Shown here piece by piece: positions 1-50,576 of a stretch of DNA of 64,000 nt (position 1 is the stretch's first letter; each line of letters opens with the position of its first letter). The position numbers and the translations under genes were made by a program. The notes below the pieces were generated by a model. It saw only the letters and a program-made list of their open reading frames with translations. It was not told the DNA's origin and did not search any database. Source of the stretch: Rallus limicola (lineage: Eukaryota > Chordata > Aves > Gruiformes > Rallidae); the NCBI GenBank assembly GCA_022605955.1, contig JAKCOZ010000021.1, positions 15,178,161-15,242,160 on the forward strand, given 5' to 3'.

Positions 1-26575
<26,575 letters not shown>

Positions 26576-26689
26576 TCCACCCCTGCAGCCTGGCGCTCCC
26601 TCACACAGCCCTTACCCAGGTGAACACACACAGCTGCACACCCGTGATCATACGTGTGAACACACTGGCACTGGGTGGCTGTGCTTGGG

Positions 26690-26752
26690 ATGCCCTGGGG
26701 TGCAAAATGGGATGTCCTGGGGTGCAACATGGGATGTCCTGGGGTGCAACAG
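26690..26752. repeat. Short tandem repeat, about 22-24 bp x 3
   Basis: Three near-copies of a unit like GGGATGTCCTGGGGTGCAAC lie in a row. Intergenic. Confidence 0.75.
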
Positions 26753-26844
26753 CCCCCACACCTCCCGTTTCCCTCCCCAGGCAGCAGGTAAAACCCACAC
26801 CCATCCGCACCGCACCCAGCAAAAAGCCCACACAGGCCCTGAGC

Positions 26845-26935
26845 CAACAGATCTGCTTGCTGATTAATTACAAACTGGATCCCTCTCCTTTTGCATTTGC
26901 AATTAGCAGAGCAGATGGTGTCCCATTCATCGAGA
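26845..26935. promoter_or_regulatory. Candidate conserved non-coding element
   Basis: An AT-rich island in GC-rich DNA with TTAATTACAAA and TTTGCATTTGCAATTAG: homeodomain-type TAATTA/CAATTA cores and an octamer-like TTTGCAT. No coding potential. The regulatory role is inferred from composition and motif density only. Confidence 0.35.
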
Positions 26936-27057
26936 GCCAGCGGTGCCTCGGCTTGATGGGGCTTTGCTTCAGCGGGGTCTGCTGCAGCCAAGGATGAGGA
27001 TTGTGGGGCTGGGGATGATGGGTGGGGGTGACAGGGATGCTGCAGCTGTGCTACCAT

Positions 27058-27115
27058 GGCAGTTAAAATTTATGGTGATTATTATTATAATTATTAGGAA
27101 ACAAGTAGCTACTGA
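27058..27115. promoter_or_regulatory. Candidate conserved non-coding element
   Basis: An AT-rich island with repeated ATTATTATAATTATTAGG. It could be a regulatory element or simply an AT microsatellite. Confidence 0.25.
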
Positions 27116-29274
27116 GAATGGCTTGGAACAGCCCTGAGAGGCGAGCATCTCTGCTTTGGATACCCCATATGTATTTAGCAACCCACAGTTGGATGAGGGT
27201 AAAACACAGGCAGAAGGAACTGGGAAAACCCCAGCTGGACCTGGAGCAGGATGAAGCCCCTGGCACTGCTCACCTTCGTTCCTCTCCAGCCTTCACTTGC
27301 AAAGCCACAATGCATGAGCCTTGGGTCCCCCCACTCCTCTCTGCTTCCCACTCACTAACCATTTCCAAGAAGAATTTTCTCTGTGAGGATGAGCTGGGTT
27401 TTGTGCTCATCACTCCCAGCCTGGGGGGGGCTTTCACCCCCAGCTTTGCTGCGTGGCAGCAGCAGGGACAGCCATGTCGCAGAGCTGAGGTATCCCGTGG
27501 GGATGGGGGGCACAGGTCCAACCCCCCTGGGGTTCTGGGATCTGACCCCTCAAGCTGCTGGTATCCAGCTCCTCTGTCTGCCCCATCCATCCTCCCAGAG
27601 GACCCCAGGATGTCTGTCAGGCCCCTGCCTCAGTTTCCCCATCCGACAGCACCAGGAATATTTCTCTCATGTCAGGATTAATTAGCTGCCTCTCAGCAAA
27701 GTCTCCCAGCACCCTGGAGATCCGTGCCTGGCTGTGAGGGAGAACCAAAGCATCCTCATCCCTCTGGAGAGGCTCAGGGTCATGGATCACAAGGGCAGGG
27801 TGGAACGAGAGGGGTGTGAAGGGCCAGGGGCCAGGCTGAGGACTGTTCCCATCAGCAGCCCCCCTGCAGCACCCAGTCCTGCCTCCCATTGCCAGTCCCT
27901 GCCAGGTTTCTGTGCTCCAAACCTTAGAGCAGAAGCCAGCTGTGGGAAGACAAACAGTCCCCTTCTGCATGCTGATGGCAACCCAGCCCCCAGCCACTTC
28001 CCATCAATCTATTTTTGGGTTTTGCTAGAGGAAAAAAAAAAAAAGAGAAAACATCACTTTTGCCAAACAGTTGGGGTGACAAAGGGGGGGGAGGGAAGGA
28101 GGCAGGCTGCAGCATCCCAGCTCTCATGGCCGAGCACCCTGGAGCAAGGGCAAAGCCCATGGAAGTATCCCCAGTGTCAGGGAAGGGTGCTGGACCCCAA
28201 AACACTCAACCCAGAGGGGGCTGCCCCAGACAACTGCTCTGCAGAGGGTCCCCATTGCAGGAAATCCTGGCATCCCTGGCTTTGCAACCCACCCCCCATG
28301 CTGCCATGCAGCTGGGGACCATTTCCCTGCCAGGACAGGATTTGGCCCTGGGAGAGAGAAGCCTGTCAACCCTCTCCAACTTGTGTGGCTTTTATGGTGG
28401 GGCTAATAAAAGATATTGCTGTCCCAGCAAGCCTGCCCTCCTCTATACAGCCCCAGCCACGCTCTGCATCCCTGCTCTAGCGCATCCCGTGCCAGTGACC
28501 ACTGGATAAAACCCAGAGGGTCCTCACAGGGGGGGCAGGAAAATCCCTGTCCCTGCCAGGGGATGGGGGAAAATGGGTAAGGGGTGAAGAAAACCTGTCC
28601 TCCCACCTGGCAGCAGGCTGCAGGAACCTCCTCAGCCAGTGGGGAGAAGCTGTAGGAGGGATGGGAAGTGCTGGGCCTGTGGCAGCTGCAGGAATCTCAT
28701 TTTGGGGGTATTTCCTGAGAAACAGAGCTGAGGGGAGGGATGGTGGCCGGGTGACCCCAGCATGGGACTGCTGTTAGGGCTGTAAATCTTCTCTCTTTAC
28801 ACCAGGCCAGCAGAAATCCAGCCTTCCTGTAGGTGGGAAGGTTTCCCCTCTCCCACAGCTGGCTGGTGTTCACAGCACACACACGCTCCAAGGAAAGAGA
28901 AAGCACAGAATAATTTATAGGCTGAGTAAAATCAATCGTAAATGGTTTCTAATCATCCCCCTGCCTGGACCTGGGATTTGTTATGTTCTGGTGAGTGCAG
29001 GGGAGAGCCAGATGGAGGGAGCAGAAGCAATGGGAAACAACAGAACTGGGAAATAACTGGGAGCCCTGGAGAGCTGGGAGTGCACAACCCGTGCACTGGA
29101 GGCACTGGGAGCTCTGGTTTGATCTTCCAACAGTGCTGGAGCATGGCAGGGATGAGTAGTTGAGGATCCAGCCCTTCGAGCATCCTCACCAGCCTGGCTC
29201 TTGCTCTTTGGACACCCCCATGGGTTTCTCCAGCCCTGACACCAGGCTGCTGCAGGGATGTGGCCGAAAGCCCC

Positions 29275-29335
29275 GTGGGGTTATTAATTAGCAGCCATTC
29301 TAATTATTGTAATGAAGGCAGCCAGTGGGATGGTT
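29275..29335. promoter_or_regulatory. Candidate conserved non-coding element
   Basis: TTATTAATTAGCAGCC and TAATTATTGTAATGAAGG, clustered homeodomain-like cores in a GC-rich setting. Confidence 0.3.
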
Positions 29336-30524
29336 GGGTGGGAAGCCAGGGGGGTGAGGAGAAAGCCCTGAGATTCTCCTCAAGCCACAGCCAAGGGGGT
29401 TGGGCATCAAGCTAGAGGTGGCTTGTCCCCACAGTGCTGTGGTGGGAAGGAGCAGGGATATCTGCAGAGTGTGTGCTGCTGGCATCGCCCTGCCCAACAA
29501 AACCACCTTGAAATGGGGGGGAGAAACAGAGAGGAGATGCTTTTCCCCATGTGCAACAAAACCTGAGGGGGCAAAGGTGCCATGGCACCTGTTAAACACG
29601 CAGATACCACCCACACAGACCTGCTGCTGGGTCTGTGTGTCAGCACAGAGCATCTTTCCTCCTCACCAGCGTTTGTGTGGATTGGGAATGAAACCCTGGA
29701 GCCATCAAAGGCAGCTGCTGCTGGGTGCTGCTCTCTCCTGTCCCCCCTGCCTCTGGTTTGGGACTTTCCAAGCTGGGTTTCTTCTAGGCCTGGCTCAGCA
29801 GAGCGAGGGTGGGCAGGGGATGCTGTGATCACTCACAAAGGCTTGGAAGTGACAAATAATCACTGAGACGGGAGCAGGAGGCCGAGCTCATTTACTGCAG
29901 GTCACGCTGGGCTCAGGATCCATCCCAAAGCCGAGCGAGGAGCCTCCCAGCTCCCCCCCCTCCATGGCCCAGGGGTGCTGCAGAGGGGTCACTGTGGCCC
30001 CCTCCCTTGCACAAAGCCGCCTCTGTGTCCCCGGGGCAGAGCGGAGGCGGCGGCTGCTTCTCCCAGGACAAGAGGAAAACAAACCCCAGGGCTCTCCTGA
30101 GGCTGGAAATTCATTTTTAAATATCACATAGTGCAGTAAGGACGCAGCTGCAGGGCCGGATCAGCAGTGGGGCTTATTCCCCAGCACTGCTCCCCAGTGC
30201 CTGCCTGCTGAACTCCTGCCTGGAAGCCTGGAGACAGCATCACCTCTGTGTGCCCCAGTGCCATGCACGGGGATAGGGCATCCCAGGGGTACCCAGGGGA
30301 TACTGGGGGCACCCAGAGTAGTGCAGGCTCCTTGCCTGAGCCCTGGGAGGTAACAGAGACCGAATTTGGCCACCCCAGCCCTGGGGATGTTGGCACCTGC
30401 AGCCATCATGGTGCTTGCTGGGTGGACGTGCCGCTGCTTTGTGCTCCCAAATGGGGTGGTTCCTTGGATTCCAGACCTGGAAGTGGGGAAAAAAAGGCTA
30501 AAACAGGGGCTGGGTTTTAATCCC

Positions 30525-30690
30525 TGTCTGCTCACCTACTAAATTAACACTTTTGGAGCCTGTTCTCACTTGATTATCACCCCGTGCCGTGAAATCCTCT
30601 GAAGACAGGATGTCCTACTTAGCAAAATCAACTCCACATTAGGTAAATATACTTCCTGAGATTTTAATTAGTCCCATGCAACGATGCAGA
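30525..30690. promoter_or_regulatory. Candidate conserved non-coding element
   Basis: A 165-base AT-rich block containing AAATTAACAC, TTGATTATCA, ATTAGGTAAATA and TTTTAATTAG, flanked by GC-rich DNA. It has no open frame of note. Function inferred only. Confidence 0.35.
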
Positions 30691-31362
30691 GGGGCCCTGA
30701 GGATGCGTCTGCAGCATCTGCTCCCCTCCACACCCTGAGCTGAGCACCAGCACACAGCAGGGAGCTTCGCTGGAGCCAGCGGTAGGCAGGTGCTGAGCTC
30801 CCACTGCAGCTGTGAGGGAGCGAGGTGCCTTTGAATGTCTCCCCTGAAGCCACCTCAGATCTCAGAGACAATTAGCAGAAGCTGCTAAAGGATCTTCAAG
30901 ACGGAGCTCACACCCTCAGCAATCTAGAGAGAGCAGAGCTGGCGTCAGCTGGAGGTTTACTGGGAATATTCCCCACATGGGAGAAAGCTCAGGCGTGCAG
31001 GTTGCTTGCCAGCAGCATGCTAATGATGCTACTGGGCTGGCTCTCGTTCAAACCACCTTTTAGTCCAGAGTTGTCTAAAGTCAAGAGCTTTTGGAGCTGG
31101 CCCATTTCCCAAAACGCCTGGAGAACTGGGCAGCTGGATGTGGTGGGTGCAGAGGGTTCCCATGCCCAGGGCAGTGTGCTCGTGGTCCTGCCTACGAGCC
31201 TGCTGGTCCTGGGCCATCTCCAATGGACCCATCACCAGTGAATCTGCCTGAGCCCCTCCTGCCTCTGGTCTTCATTGCCCTGGAGCAGCACATTCGTGGG
31301 GTTTTCACTCTTTTCTGTTGTTCAAGGCATTGTGAGCTCTGAGCGTGGGCAGGGTGAGGAGT

Positions 31363-31418
31363 GAAGGTGAAAGTGATGGTGAAAGTGATGATGGTGAAGG
31401 TGATGATGAAGATGAAGG
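31363..31418. repeat. GTGAAG/GTGATG simple repeat
   Basis: An imperfect purine-rich hexamer tract (GTGAAGGTGAAAGTGATGG..). Intergenic. Confidence 0.75.
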
Positions 31419-31969
31419 CCTGCTAAGCATTGTCTGAAGCTCCCAGCTCTCCAGGGCTCCCAGTTATTTCCCAGTTCTGTTGTTTCCCATTGCTTCTGCT
31501 CCCATCCACATCCTAAAAACAGGTGTCACTTTGCCCATTCCCCAGACCCAGGCTGCTTAAATGAAGGGTGTCACGCTGCAACCGCCTGATCCCACCCACA
31601 GCAACGGGGTGGTGACACCTGGGGGACACCAGCTAACCCATCCTCACCCCAGGACCAGCTCTCCCTGCATCCCGAGGGATGCGACCGAAGGTGGCAGCAG
31701 AACGCGGGGCACCGGGATGCGCGGGCAGCTTTAAGCTCAGCATTCCCTATCCATGGAATCCCTGATTTTGCAGCCTGACCGTGAGTGCAACCAGCTCCCA
31801 GATCCCACACCAAGCACGCAGTGGCAATCAGAGCACAGCAAATCAATTCAAGCCCGGCTGTACCTTGCAACGTAAATAATAAATCGGATTCCAGGAGCAG
31901 TTGAATGCAGTTAGTGAGCCCTGAAATCGGGCTGGAAGCAAGCAAAGAGCTCTGGGCTGCTGTGAGCAT

Positions 31970-32283
31970 AGAATCACAGAATGGCAGGGGCTTGGAAGGG
32001 CCCTGGAGAGCTCCTGGGGTCCAACCCCCTGCCAAAGCAGCTCCCCAGCTCATCTTGCACAGGGCGGCGTCCAGACGGGGCTGGAATCTCTCCAGAGATG
32101 GAGACTCCACACCCCCCTGGGCAGCCTGGCCCAGGGCTCCCTCACCCTCACTGGGCAAAAGTTCTTCCCCAGGTTGCTGGGCACCTTCCTCTGCTCGAAC
32201 TTGCAGCCATTGCCCCTTGTCCTGTCCCCACAGACACTGACAAGGGGCTGCCCATGTCCCCCTGCATCCCATCCTTCAGCTAG
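31970..32283 (-). mobile_element. CR1 LINE 3' fragment
   Basis: The 3' end (CATAGAATCACAGAATGGCAG) is at about 31970. The element is 5'-truncated at about 32283, within the region equivalent to base 2093 of the copy at 1797. Same subfamily, minus orientation. Confidence 0.9.
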
Positions 32284-32599
32284 TAATAAACATGTAACAG
32301 GGCTGTGGTATGGTCATTAACTGCCTCTCTCTGGTTAGCAGCCAGACACTGGGAAGCCTTCCCTGGGTGATGGGTTTCATTTGTGCCTACTTTGGGCACT
32401 GAAATAACAACTGCAGTGGTGGGGTGATGGTGATGCCTGGCTGAATGGTGATTTCATTGCTTTTCAGTCAGGAGAGGACAAGCCTGAGAACAGCATCTGG
32501 CTGCTCTCCTCTGCCTCAGCCCTGGGTTTGCTGGCAGCTTCAGCTGTGCTGGGATGGTGCACAGGCTGCCCTGCATCCTCCTGCACCTCCATGGTGCTC

Positions 32600-32918
32600 A
32601 GCATCTCTGCTCTGGCTGGACGATGAGAGGTGGGTGGTGGCTGAAGAGCCAGGGGACAGGAGGTGGGACAAGGGACAATGGGCTCAAGCTGCCCCAGGGC
32701 AGGGGCAGATTAGATATTAGGAAAAAATTCTTTACTGAAAGAGTTGTCAGAGCCTGGCACAGGCTGCCCAGGGACGGGCTGAGTCCCCTTCCCTGGGTGT
32801 GTTTATAAAAAGGGGAGATGAGGTGCTCAGGGATGTGGTTCAGCTTAGGATGGGATTGGTTGGACTCGATGATCTTTAAAGGTCTTTTCCAACCCTGTGC
32901 CTCTGTGATTCTGTTACT
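32600..32918 (+). mobile_element. CR1 LINE 3' fragment, older subfamily
   Basis: Decayed ORF2 end (the [24 protein letters not shown] stretch), then the tail GGTTGGACTCGATGATCTTT..TTCCAACCCTGTGCCTCTGTGATTCTG. The orientation is opposite to the copy just to its left. Confidence 0.87.
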
Positions 32919-34084
32919 GAGACACAGCGGGACCAGCTAAACCTCCCCACCTCATCAAGCATCTGTCAGCATAGAGCAGCTTCTTAAAAACACATCCATT
33001 TTTTACATTTTATTTTCTTCCTGGAAAGAATGAAAACCTTGTCCTGACTTCTTCACCCTTGCTGTGAATCCACCGTGAAAGCCAGGAGCCGTGCATCACG
33101 CTGCCTCGCTGTGCCCTGGCTGATGCTGGCATCGTGTGTGTCTTCTCATTGGATCAAGTTGCAAATTCACAATTTCCTTTTGGGAAACAATATTAAAAAA
33201 AAAAAAAACAAAACAACAACAACAAAAAAAACCCTCTCTGTGCTGAGAGAAAGGAGGCAATGCAGGCTATGCTCTCAAATAATTACAGGCTGCCTCCAAA
33301 ATAGCCGTGACATGCCAAAATCCAATTAGAAATACATCTGCATAAGCCTCCAAAGGAAAGAGCTTCCCCAGCCTGAAGCCCCCTTCATGTCCCAAGGAGC
33401 AGAAAACAGGGAGTGATGCCTGAGGTGTCCTCTGCCAGTAAATCATCCTCCTCAGGAAGGCGTAGGTCTCACGCTGTGGTGAGGGTGCCCTGCACAGCCA
33501 GGGATGGAAGGTGACCGCAGGCACCACCCAGGCTTTGTAACCTGGAGCTGCAGCGCTCCCTGAAGCCACCCCCACCCTGCAGCCACGAGCTCTGGTGCTT
33601 TATTGTCAGCGTGACAATAAATTCTTTTCAGGGAGAGATTTTCAGAGCACTAAATATTTCCAAGCCCAGTCGAGCTGAGCACCATCCATCACCCTGTGCC
33701 AGGCAGGAGGCTGCAGGCTCGAAGCTGTTTTCGACTCTGTCTCCCTGCAAGTGCCTTAACAAACTGATTCTAAACTCTTGGCACAAAAATTCGGGGCTGG
33801 GGGAAAGGGGGGTGTTGGGAAAACCCCTCCATGGCATTTGGTTTGCAAGCATCAGTCCCTAGACTGTGGGGCTTGCAGAGAGGAGGGGGTCCCCAACATC
33901 CAGCTGCATCCCCAGCCACCCCGCCCAGCAGTGGGATGCCAAGGAGGCTTTGAGAAGGCAAAGGTGACATCCCAGAAGGGATTGGATGTCCCAAGGCCAC
34001 CGACAGCCACCTGCCCCATTGCCAATAGCTGGTGTGGTTCCTCCCCCATCACTGGGTGCTCCCTTTTCCTGCTGACGAGCCGTT

Positions 34085-34270
34085 TTCATTAAGGAGCAGA
34101 CAAGCAAAGCAACAGAGAAATTAGCCACTCTTCTCCTTAGACAAATAACTTCCGTCTGAAGGCTTTTTATCTTCTCCCTCTCATCCTTGCAGGGCTGCAG
34201 CAGGAGGAAAGCTGATGGTTAATTACTTCCTTTATTCTCTGACAAACCAACGTGCTGAATCATCCCATCC
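34085..34270. promoter_or_regulatory. Candidate conserved non-coding element
   Basis: The AT-rich block contains CATTAAGGAG, ACAAATAACTT and GGTTAATTACTTCCTTT, in GC-rich flanks. No ORF or RNA gene is recognised. Confidence 0.3.
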
Positions 34271-36224
34271 TTGCACCCTCTCCTGAGGCTGGTGGAGGGG
34301 AGGGATGGGGCTCAGGGGAGGGATGGGGCTCACGGTGACATTGGTGCTCCCCCAGCCCAAATCCATTTGCATGTGGAGGGAAAACCTCTATGTCCAGAGC
34401 CCGTGTCACCAGCTTATGCCCTTCCCACCCTGCCAGTGTGCATGGAAAAAGGGAGCCTGAGGTGCTTTGAGCATCCCCAGCAATAGTCTGGGTTTGGGTT
34501 CAGTGCACAGGCTTTTTCCCCTGTGTTATTTAACTCCTGTTTAACTGCAGAAAACCCTCAATCAGATATTAACAGACCCAAACCCACACCAAAACCCAAG
34601 GCAGAGATGTTCTGCTGCGGGAGGGAGGGAGTGTATAACCCAAGGATGATGCTGGGTGCTGTAACAGCCAAAGCTGGCTGGGGCACAGAGGAGGTGTGGT
34701 GATGCTTGGGACCACATCACCTCCCCAGCCCTCCCCAAGGGCAGCCCCAAGGCTCAGGGCTTTCCTGAAAACCCTTTGGAATTACAGACAGCTGAGTGGG
34801 CCAGGCTTCCCCCACCGCAGCATCACCAAGCATCAGCAGGGTGGGTAGGTTGGCACTGGACCTGTTTGCAGTTGACAATGATGAAACAGCACAGGGAGCC
34901 TTTCCTGGATCAGTGCAATTACTCCCAGAAAAAATGAAGGGAAGCAGAGGCTGGGAACAGCACAGCACTTATTTTTAATAACAGCTTGGCATAATCTGCA
35001 CACATTTCTCAAGCAACATTAGCCTTTTCCTGCCAGGGCCTGCCTTTAACCATATTTCTCTTGGAAGATTTCTGCCATGGCTTGAAAGCTCCATGTGTAG
35101 ACAGAGATTGAGGGAGAACTGGGAATTTCAGACTGATGGAGAATAGGTTCTTTCTTTGCCACAGCCTGTGATGAGCAGTGTTGCCCTCACCGCTCTCTTG
35201 CAGAGGTAAGAGGAGGAGGAGTGCTAACACCAGGGCTGAGGGGGGAAGGATTTTCATTGTAGGTTCTTTGCAGGCTACACACACGGCTTGTGGCACGGTG
35301 TCCTCACATGGCAGCATGGCTTGCTCGCTGAGAGCAGCACCCCCAGCCAGCTGGTGGCACTGAGCTGAGGTTGGGGACTTGAGCCCCATCCTCAGCAGGT
35401 CCTGAGTGAGCATTCCAAATTTTGGGAAGCTTCTATCAGTTTGGAGAGCTGAGATTAATGTTTACAAGTGCCACACACACACGTGGATCTGAGTGGGTTT
35501 TACCCTGTAGCTGTTCTAGCACAGCAAACAGCCACACAACCCAGCATGAAGCACGGGCACTACCGACCAGGGCACCTTTACAGCCCCAGCTCACAGCAGA
35601 TGATCAGCACATGATGTGCCTACAGCTGCCACTCAGAGGGGAAGCGTGGCTTTGGAAGCAGCATCCCACAAGCTTGAGCATTCCTCACCTTGAAACAAGG
35701 GTGAGGGTGCTGCCATGGGTCTGTGATGGGGAGCGCTCTGCCACGGTGAAGCATTGTGGCACAGGGACCCTCCTGTCCTCATCCTGGGCACCCAGGAGTG
35801 TCCCCATCCCTGTCCCAGCCCAGCACGGGGTAACGGTGGGGTGCACAGCAGGACCCCTGGCACCTCTGCGGCTCCGTGGGCTGACAGTGACAGCCCCTGG
35901 CTGGGACTCAGGGGCGATGGCTGCAGGAATGTGCCTCCAAAAATACTCCTGGGGCTGCCACTCCCAGGGAGTGACGGGTGCTGGCAGCACCGTTCCACTC
36001 CAGCAAGGCTTGCTGGGTGCCCACTCAGGCTGTGGCTGCCCACCAGAGCCCATGCTGTACACACAGGGATGAGCATCCTCCTTCACCCACCCCGCTGGCA
36101 CCCCCCAGGGCAGCTGCAGGGGGGGGGTGCAGAGGGAAATTTGGGGAGGAGGGAACACCCAGGCACTGGTTTCTGCTCTGTGACCACCAAAACCAGGAGC
36201 AAAACTGTATGGACAGTGTCTGCC

Positions 36225-36672
36225 GGACCCTGGTGTTCCCCACACCCTGGTATCCCCCAGACCCTGGTGTCTCCTGGACCCTGGTGTCTCCTGGACCCTG
36301 GTATCCCCCAGACCCAGGTGTCCCCCAGACCCTGGTATCCCCCAGGCCCTGGTGTCCCCCAGACCCTGGTATCCCCCAGACCCTGGTGTCGCCTGGACCC
36401 TGGTGTCCCCCAGACCCTGGTGTCCCCCAGACCCTGGTATCCCCCAGGCCCTGGCATCCCCCAGACCCTGGTGTCCCCCAGACCCTGGTGTCCCCCAGCC
36501 CTTGGTTTCTCCCAAACCCTGGTGTCCCCCAGACCCTGGTGTCTCCTGGACCCTGGTATCCCCCAGACCCTGGTGTCCCCCAGCCCTTGGTGTCCCCCAG
36601 ACCCTGGTATCCCCCAGACCCTGGTATCCCCCAGCCCTTGGTGTCCCCCAGACCCTGGTGTCCCCCAGCCCC
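36225..36672. repeat. 17-bp minisatellite, about 26 copies
   Basis: The unit is CCCCCAGACCCTGGTGT with variants (GTATC/GTGTC; CCCCAGA/CTCCTGGA). Because 17 is not a multiple of 3, three units give a 17-residue protein period. No frame contains a stop, so several overlapping 'ORFs' of 200-550 codons run through it on both strands; these are artefacts. The array ends about 315 bases before the first SAMD10 start candidate. Confidence 0.97.
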
Positions 36673-36986
36673 GTCCCTCGGTTTGGGGGGGGTGGCGGGG
36701 AGCGGGGATCCAGGGGATACCCCCGGTGCCCTCCGGGCAGGGATGCAGGCGGACGATGCCCGAGCATCCTCGGGGAAGGGCGAGGGAGGCGGGCGGGCGG
36801 CAGCGCGGGGGGCAGCACGGAGCGGGCTGGCGGCGGGCGGAGCGCCCGGGGGTGGCGGAGCGCGGTACCGCCCCCGGCGCGGGCACCGGGGCGGGGCGGG
36901 GCGGGCCGGGAGCTCCCGGTGCCGGCGGCGGCGCTGGGGGGCGCGGGGCTCCGTCCCCGCCTGAGCGCGGCCCCGCTGCGCGGAGG

Positions 36987-48096
<11,110 letters not shown>

Positions 48097-49450
48097 CTGA
48101 TCCGTCTGCTTGGCAGCTTGTACCAACACTGTGAACCGAGCACCTCTGGGATGGGCTGTGCACTGCCGATACGAGACCTGAACCACACGCCTGGAATACG
48201 AAGAGACAGCTCCCCAGCCACTCCAGGGCTTCTCTCCTCCTTCTTCTTTCTCTTTCTCCCCTATGAACACATCTCAGAGCAGAGATGGGAGGTTTCCTCC
48301 AGCAGACGTGGTTCTTGGCTGGAGGAAAATCAGCAAAACAGGCGCTGCTGGGAGAGAACTTTTGCCCACCTGAACCTGACAGTTCCTGGGGAAAGAGATG
48401 GGGAAAAGGAGATGGTGACAGGCAGGGCTCAGCACCACAGACACACCGAGCGTGACAACATCCCAGGACGGCTCAGAGCCACTCACAGGATGGCAAAACC
48501 TTATGCACATGGGTGACATCCTGGCAGCTTGTGTCCATACAAGCTCGGAGCTTATTTGGGGAGCTTTAGTTTTCTCTTCAGGCTGGGCTGCCTTCCAGCA
48601 CCTGAACCTTATCAGTGGCGAAGAAAATGATCCAACCAGCCAAAAGAAACGACAAGTGGAGCCAAGTCATCAGCACCCGGCTCCACTGGGAGAGTTGGAA
48701 AGGGGGATGAGTCATCAGAGCTGGAAAATCCGGGAGCAAAGGCAGGGTGGATGCTCCTGGAGGGTGCTGTGGCCTGGAGGAAGCTGCGCCAGGAGCTGGT
48801 CCTTCATCTGTCCTCGTTTACAGACAGGGGAAGCGGGTGCAGGGACGGGGTGGGAGCAGCTGGGGATGCTGCCAGGGGATGCTGCCGGGCAGTGCTGGGT
48901 GCTGCCCACAGTGAAGCTGGAGATTCCTGGGTGCCAGGTCCCCCCTCAGCCCCCGTGCCCAGCCATGCTCCCTCCTGCCCCCTCTGTGCTCCCAGCAGCT
49001 CTTTGCAGAGCTCTGCTCCATCGGGCGCTTGCAAATGCTCTGCCTGACCTCCTCCTCAAGGGGTGACTGTTGGTGCCACCCAACCCAGGCACCGTCCTGA
49101 TGACCCCACTTGTCACTGAGGGGAAGTAACATTTACTGTCACACCACACCTGCCCCCTCTCCCAACCCCCTCCTGTCCGGAGCCACGGACCGCTCATGCG
49201 GGCAGGTAAGGAACAACCAAGGATTTGGGAGCAGGGCAGGTGCTGTCACCTCCCCACATTCCCCCTCCAGTGACAAGGGCAATGCTGCAGGTCTGGGGGA
49301 TGGGGTGGGGGGATGTCCTTGAAATGCCAGCACCCCAAAGCCCCCAAGACCTCGGAGCTGTCAGGGATGCCAAGGCAGGTCGCAGTGGCACCCCTCACCA
49401 GGCACCCACCTGCCTGTTCCTCTGCTGACAATAAAATAAGAGACTGTTAT
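48097..49450 (+). other. SAMD10: Probable SAMD10 3' UTR
   Basis: Non-coding sequence between the SAMD10 stop and the first good poly(A) signal. No gene or repeat is recognised within it. The extent is inferred from that signal; a length of about 1.3 kb is plausible for this gene. Confidence 0.5.
49430..49435 (+). terminator. Poly(A) signal AATAAA, probably of SAMD10
   Basis: AATAAA followed by a second AATAAG and, about 20-30 bases on, a T-rich/GTTATTTT stretch. It is the first clear canonical signal after the SAMD10 stop. Confidence 0.55.
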
Positions 49451-50576
49451 TTTAACCTGCTGCTCTTCTGACTTTTCCCATGCCTGAACCTGTTCCTGGG
49501 GATACCCAGGAGATCTCTACAGCCCCAAATCCCCTGGGACAAGCATCTCCACAGGGGAAGGGGTCCTTCTGGGTGTCCCTTTGGGAACAAGCCTCAGCCT
49601 GGGGTGTTTTGCCAGTATTTAAATCCTCCCAGAACGAACCATCTGCTAATCTTTGTGCTGGGCAGCTGGAAGGGGGGGGGGCAACGGGGGGAATTGGGGT
49701 CACAGTTACCACTCCAGTTAAATGAAGGTCTCCAAAGCTCGTCTGTGAGCAGCACAACCCCAGCTAATGAGCTGTGCTGGGTGGGGTGGGCGGGCACGGG
49801 GCCGTGGGCAGGGTTAAGGCAGACCCTGGGGCTGGCACAGGGCAGCAGCAGCCTGGTGTCACCCTTGTCCTATCCCTGTCCCATCGTGGTGACACTGCTC
49901 ACCAGCAAGGGAGCTGGAAGATGCCCATGGGAGTGGGATCAAAGAGGAGTTGAATGCAAGTTGTTTGCCCACAGCAATAGTGATTGCACCCAGAGTTTTT
50001 TTGTCTCCCCCTTGAAGTCCCCAAGAAAAGTTGTCCCCAGAACCTTCCAGGTGGTTTCAAGGTGTTGGTAGGGCAGGAGGAGATGAAATGCCCCAGGGAT
50101 TTGCCTCCAGGATTTTGAGGGCAGGAACCCCCCAGGGCTCAGAGCCCCAAGTGCCAGCTGAGGCTGGGTGGGTGTTTCAAGCCTGGCTCAGGGATGGATG
50201 TGGCAGGGCTCGAGTGGGATGTGGGATGCACAGAGCATCCTTGGGCTCTGGCTGTGGTGGCTGTGCCTGGTCCCCAGGGTGCTTTGAACGAGGTGCAGGT
50301 GATGGAAAGGGCACAGAAACAGAATCTCTTTCTCAAACTCTTTTGGTTTGGATAATGGAATCACCAAATTGTACTCAGATCCAAGCAGGGGCATTTTTCC
50401 TCTAGCCCAAGGGTGATTCCCCAACACTGGCATTGCCAAAGGAGTTTGTAACTCACACCTCTCACCCTTGGTGCAGGGGTTTGGCCAGGGGCTGAAGGCA
50501 AAGCCTTCACATCTCCCAAATATGCTCCAACTCGGAGAAAGGCATCACCCAGCTGGTCCCTGGAGGGGAGTGATTG

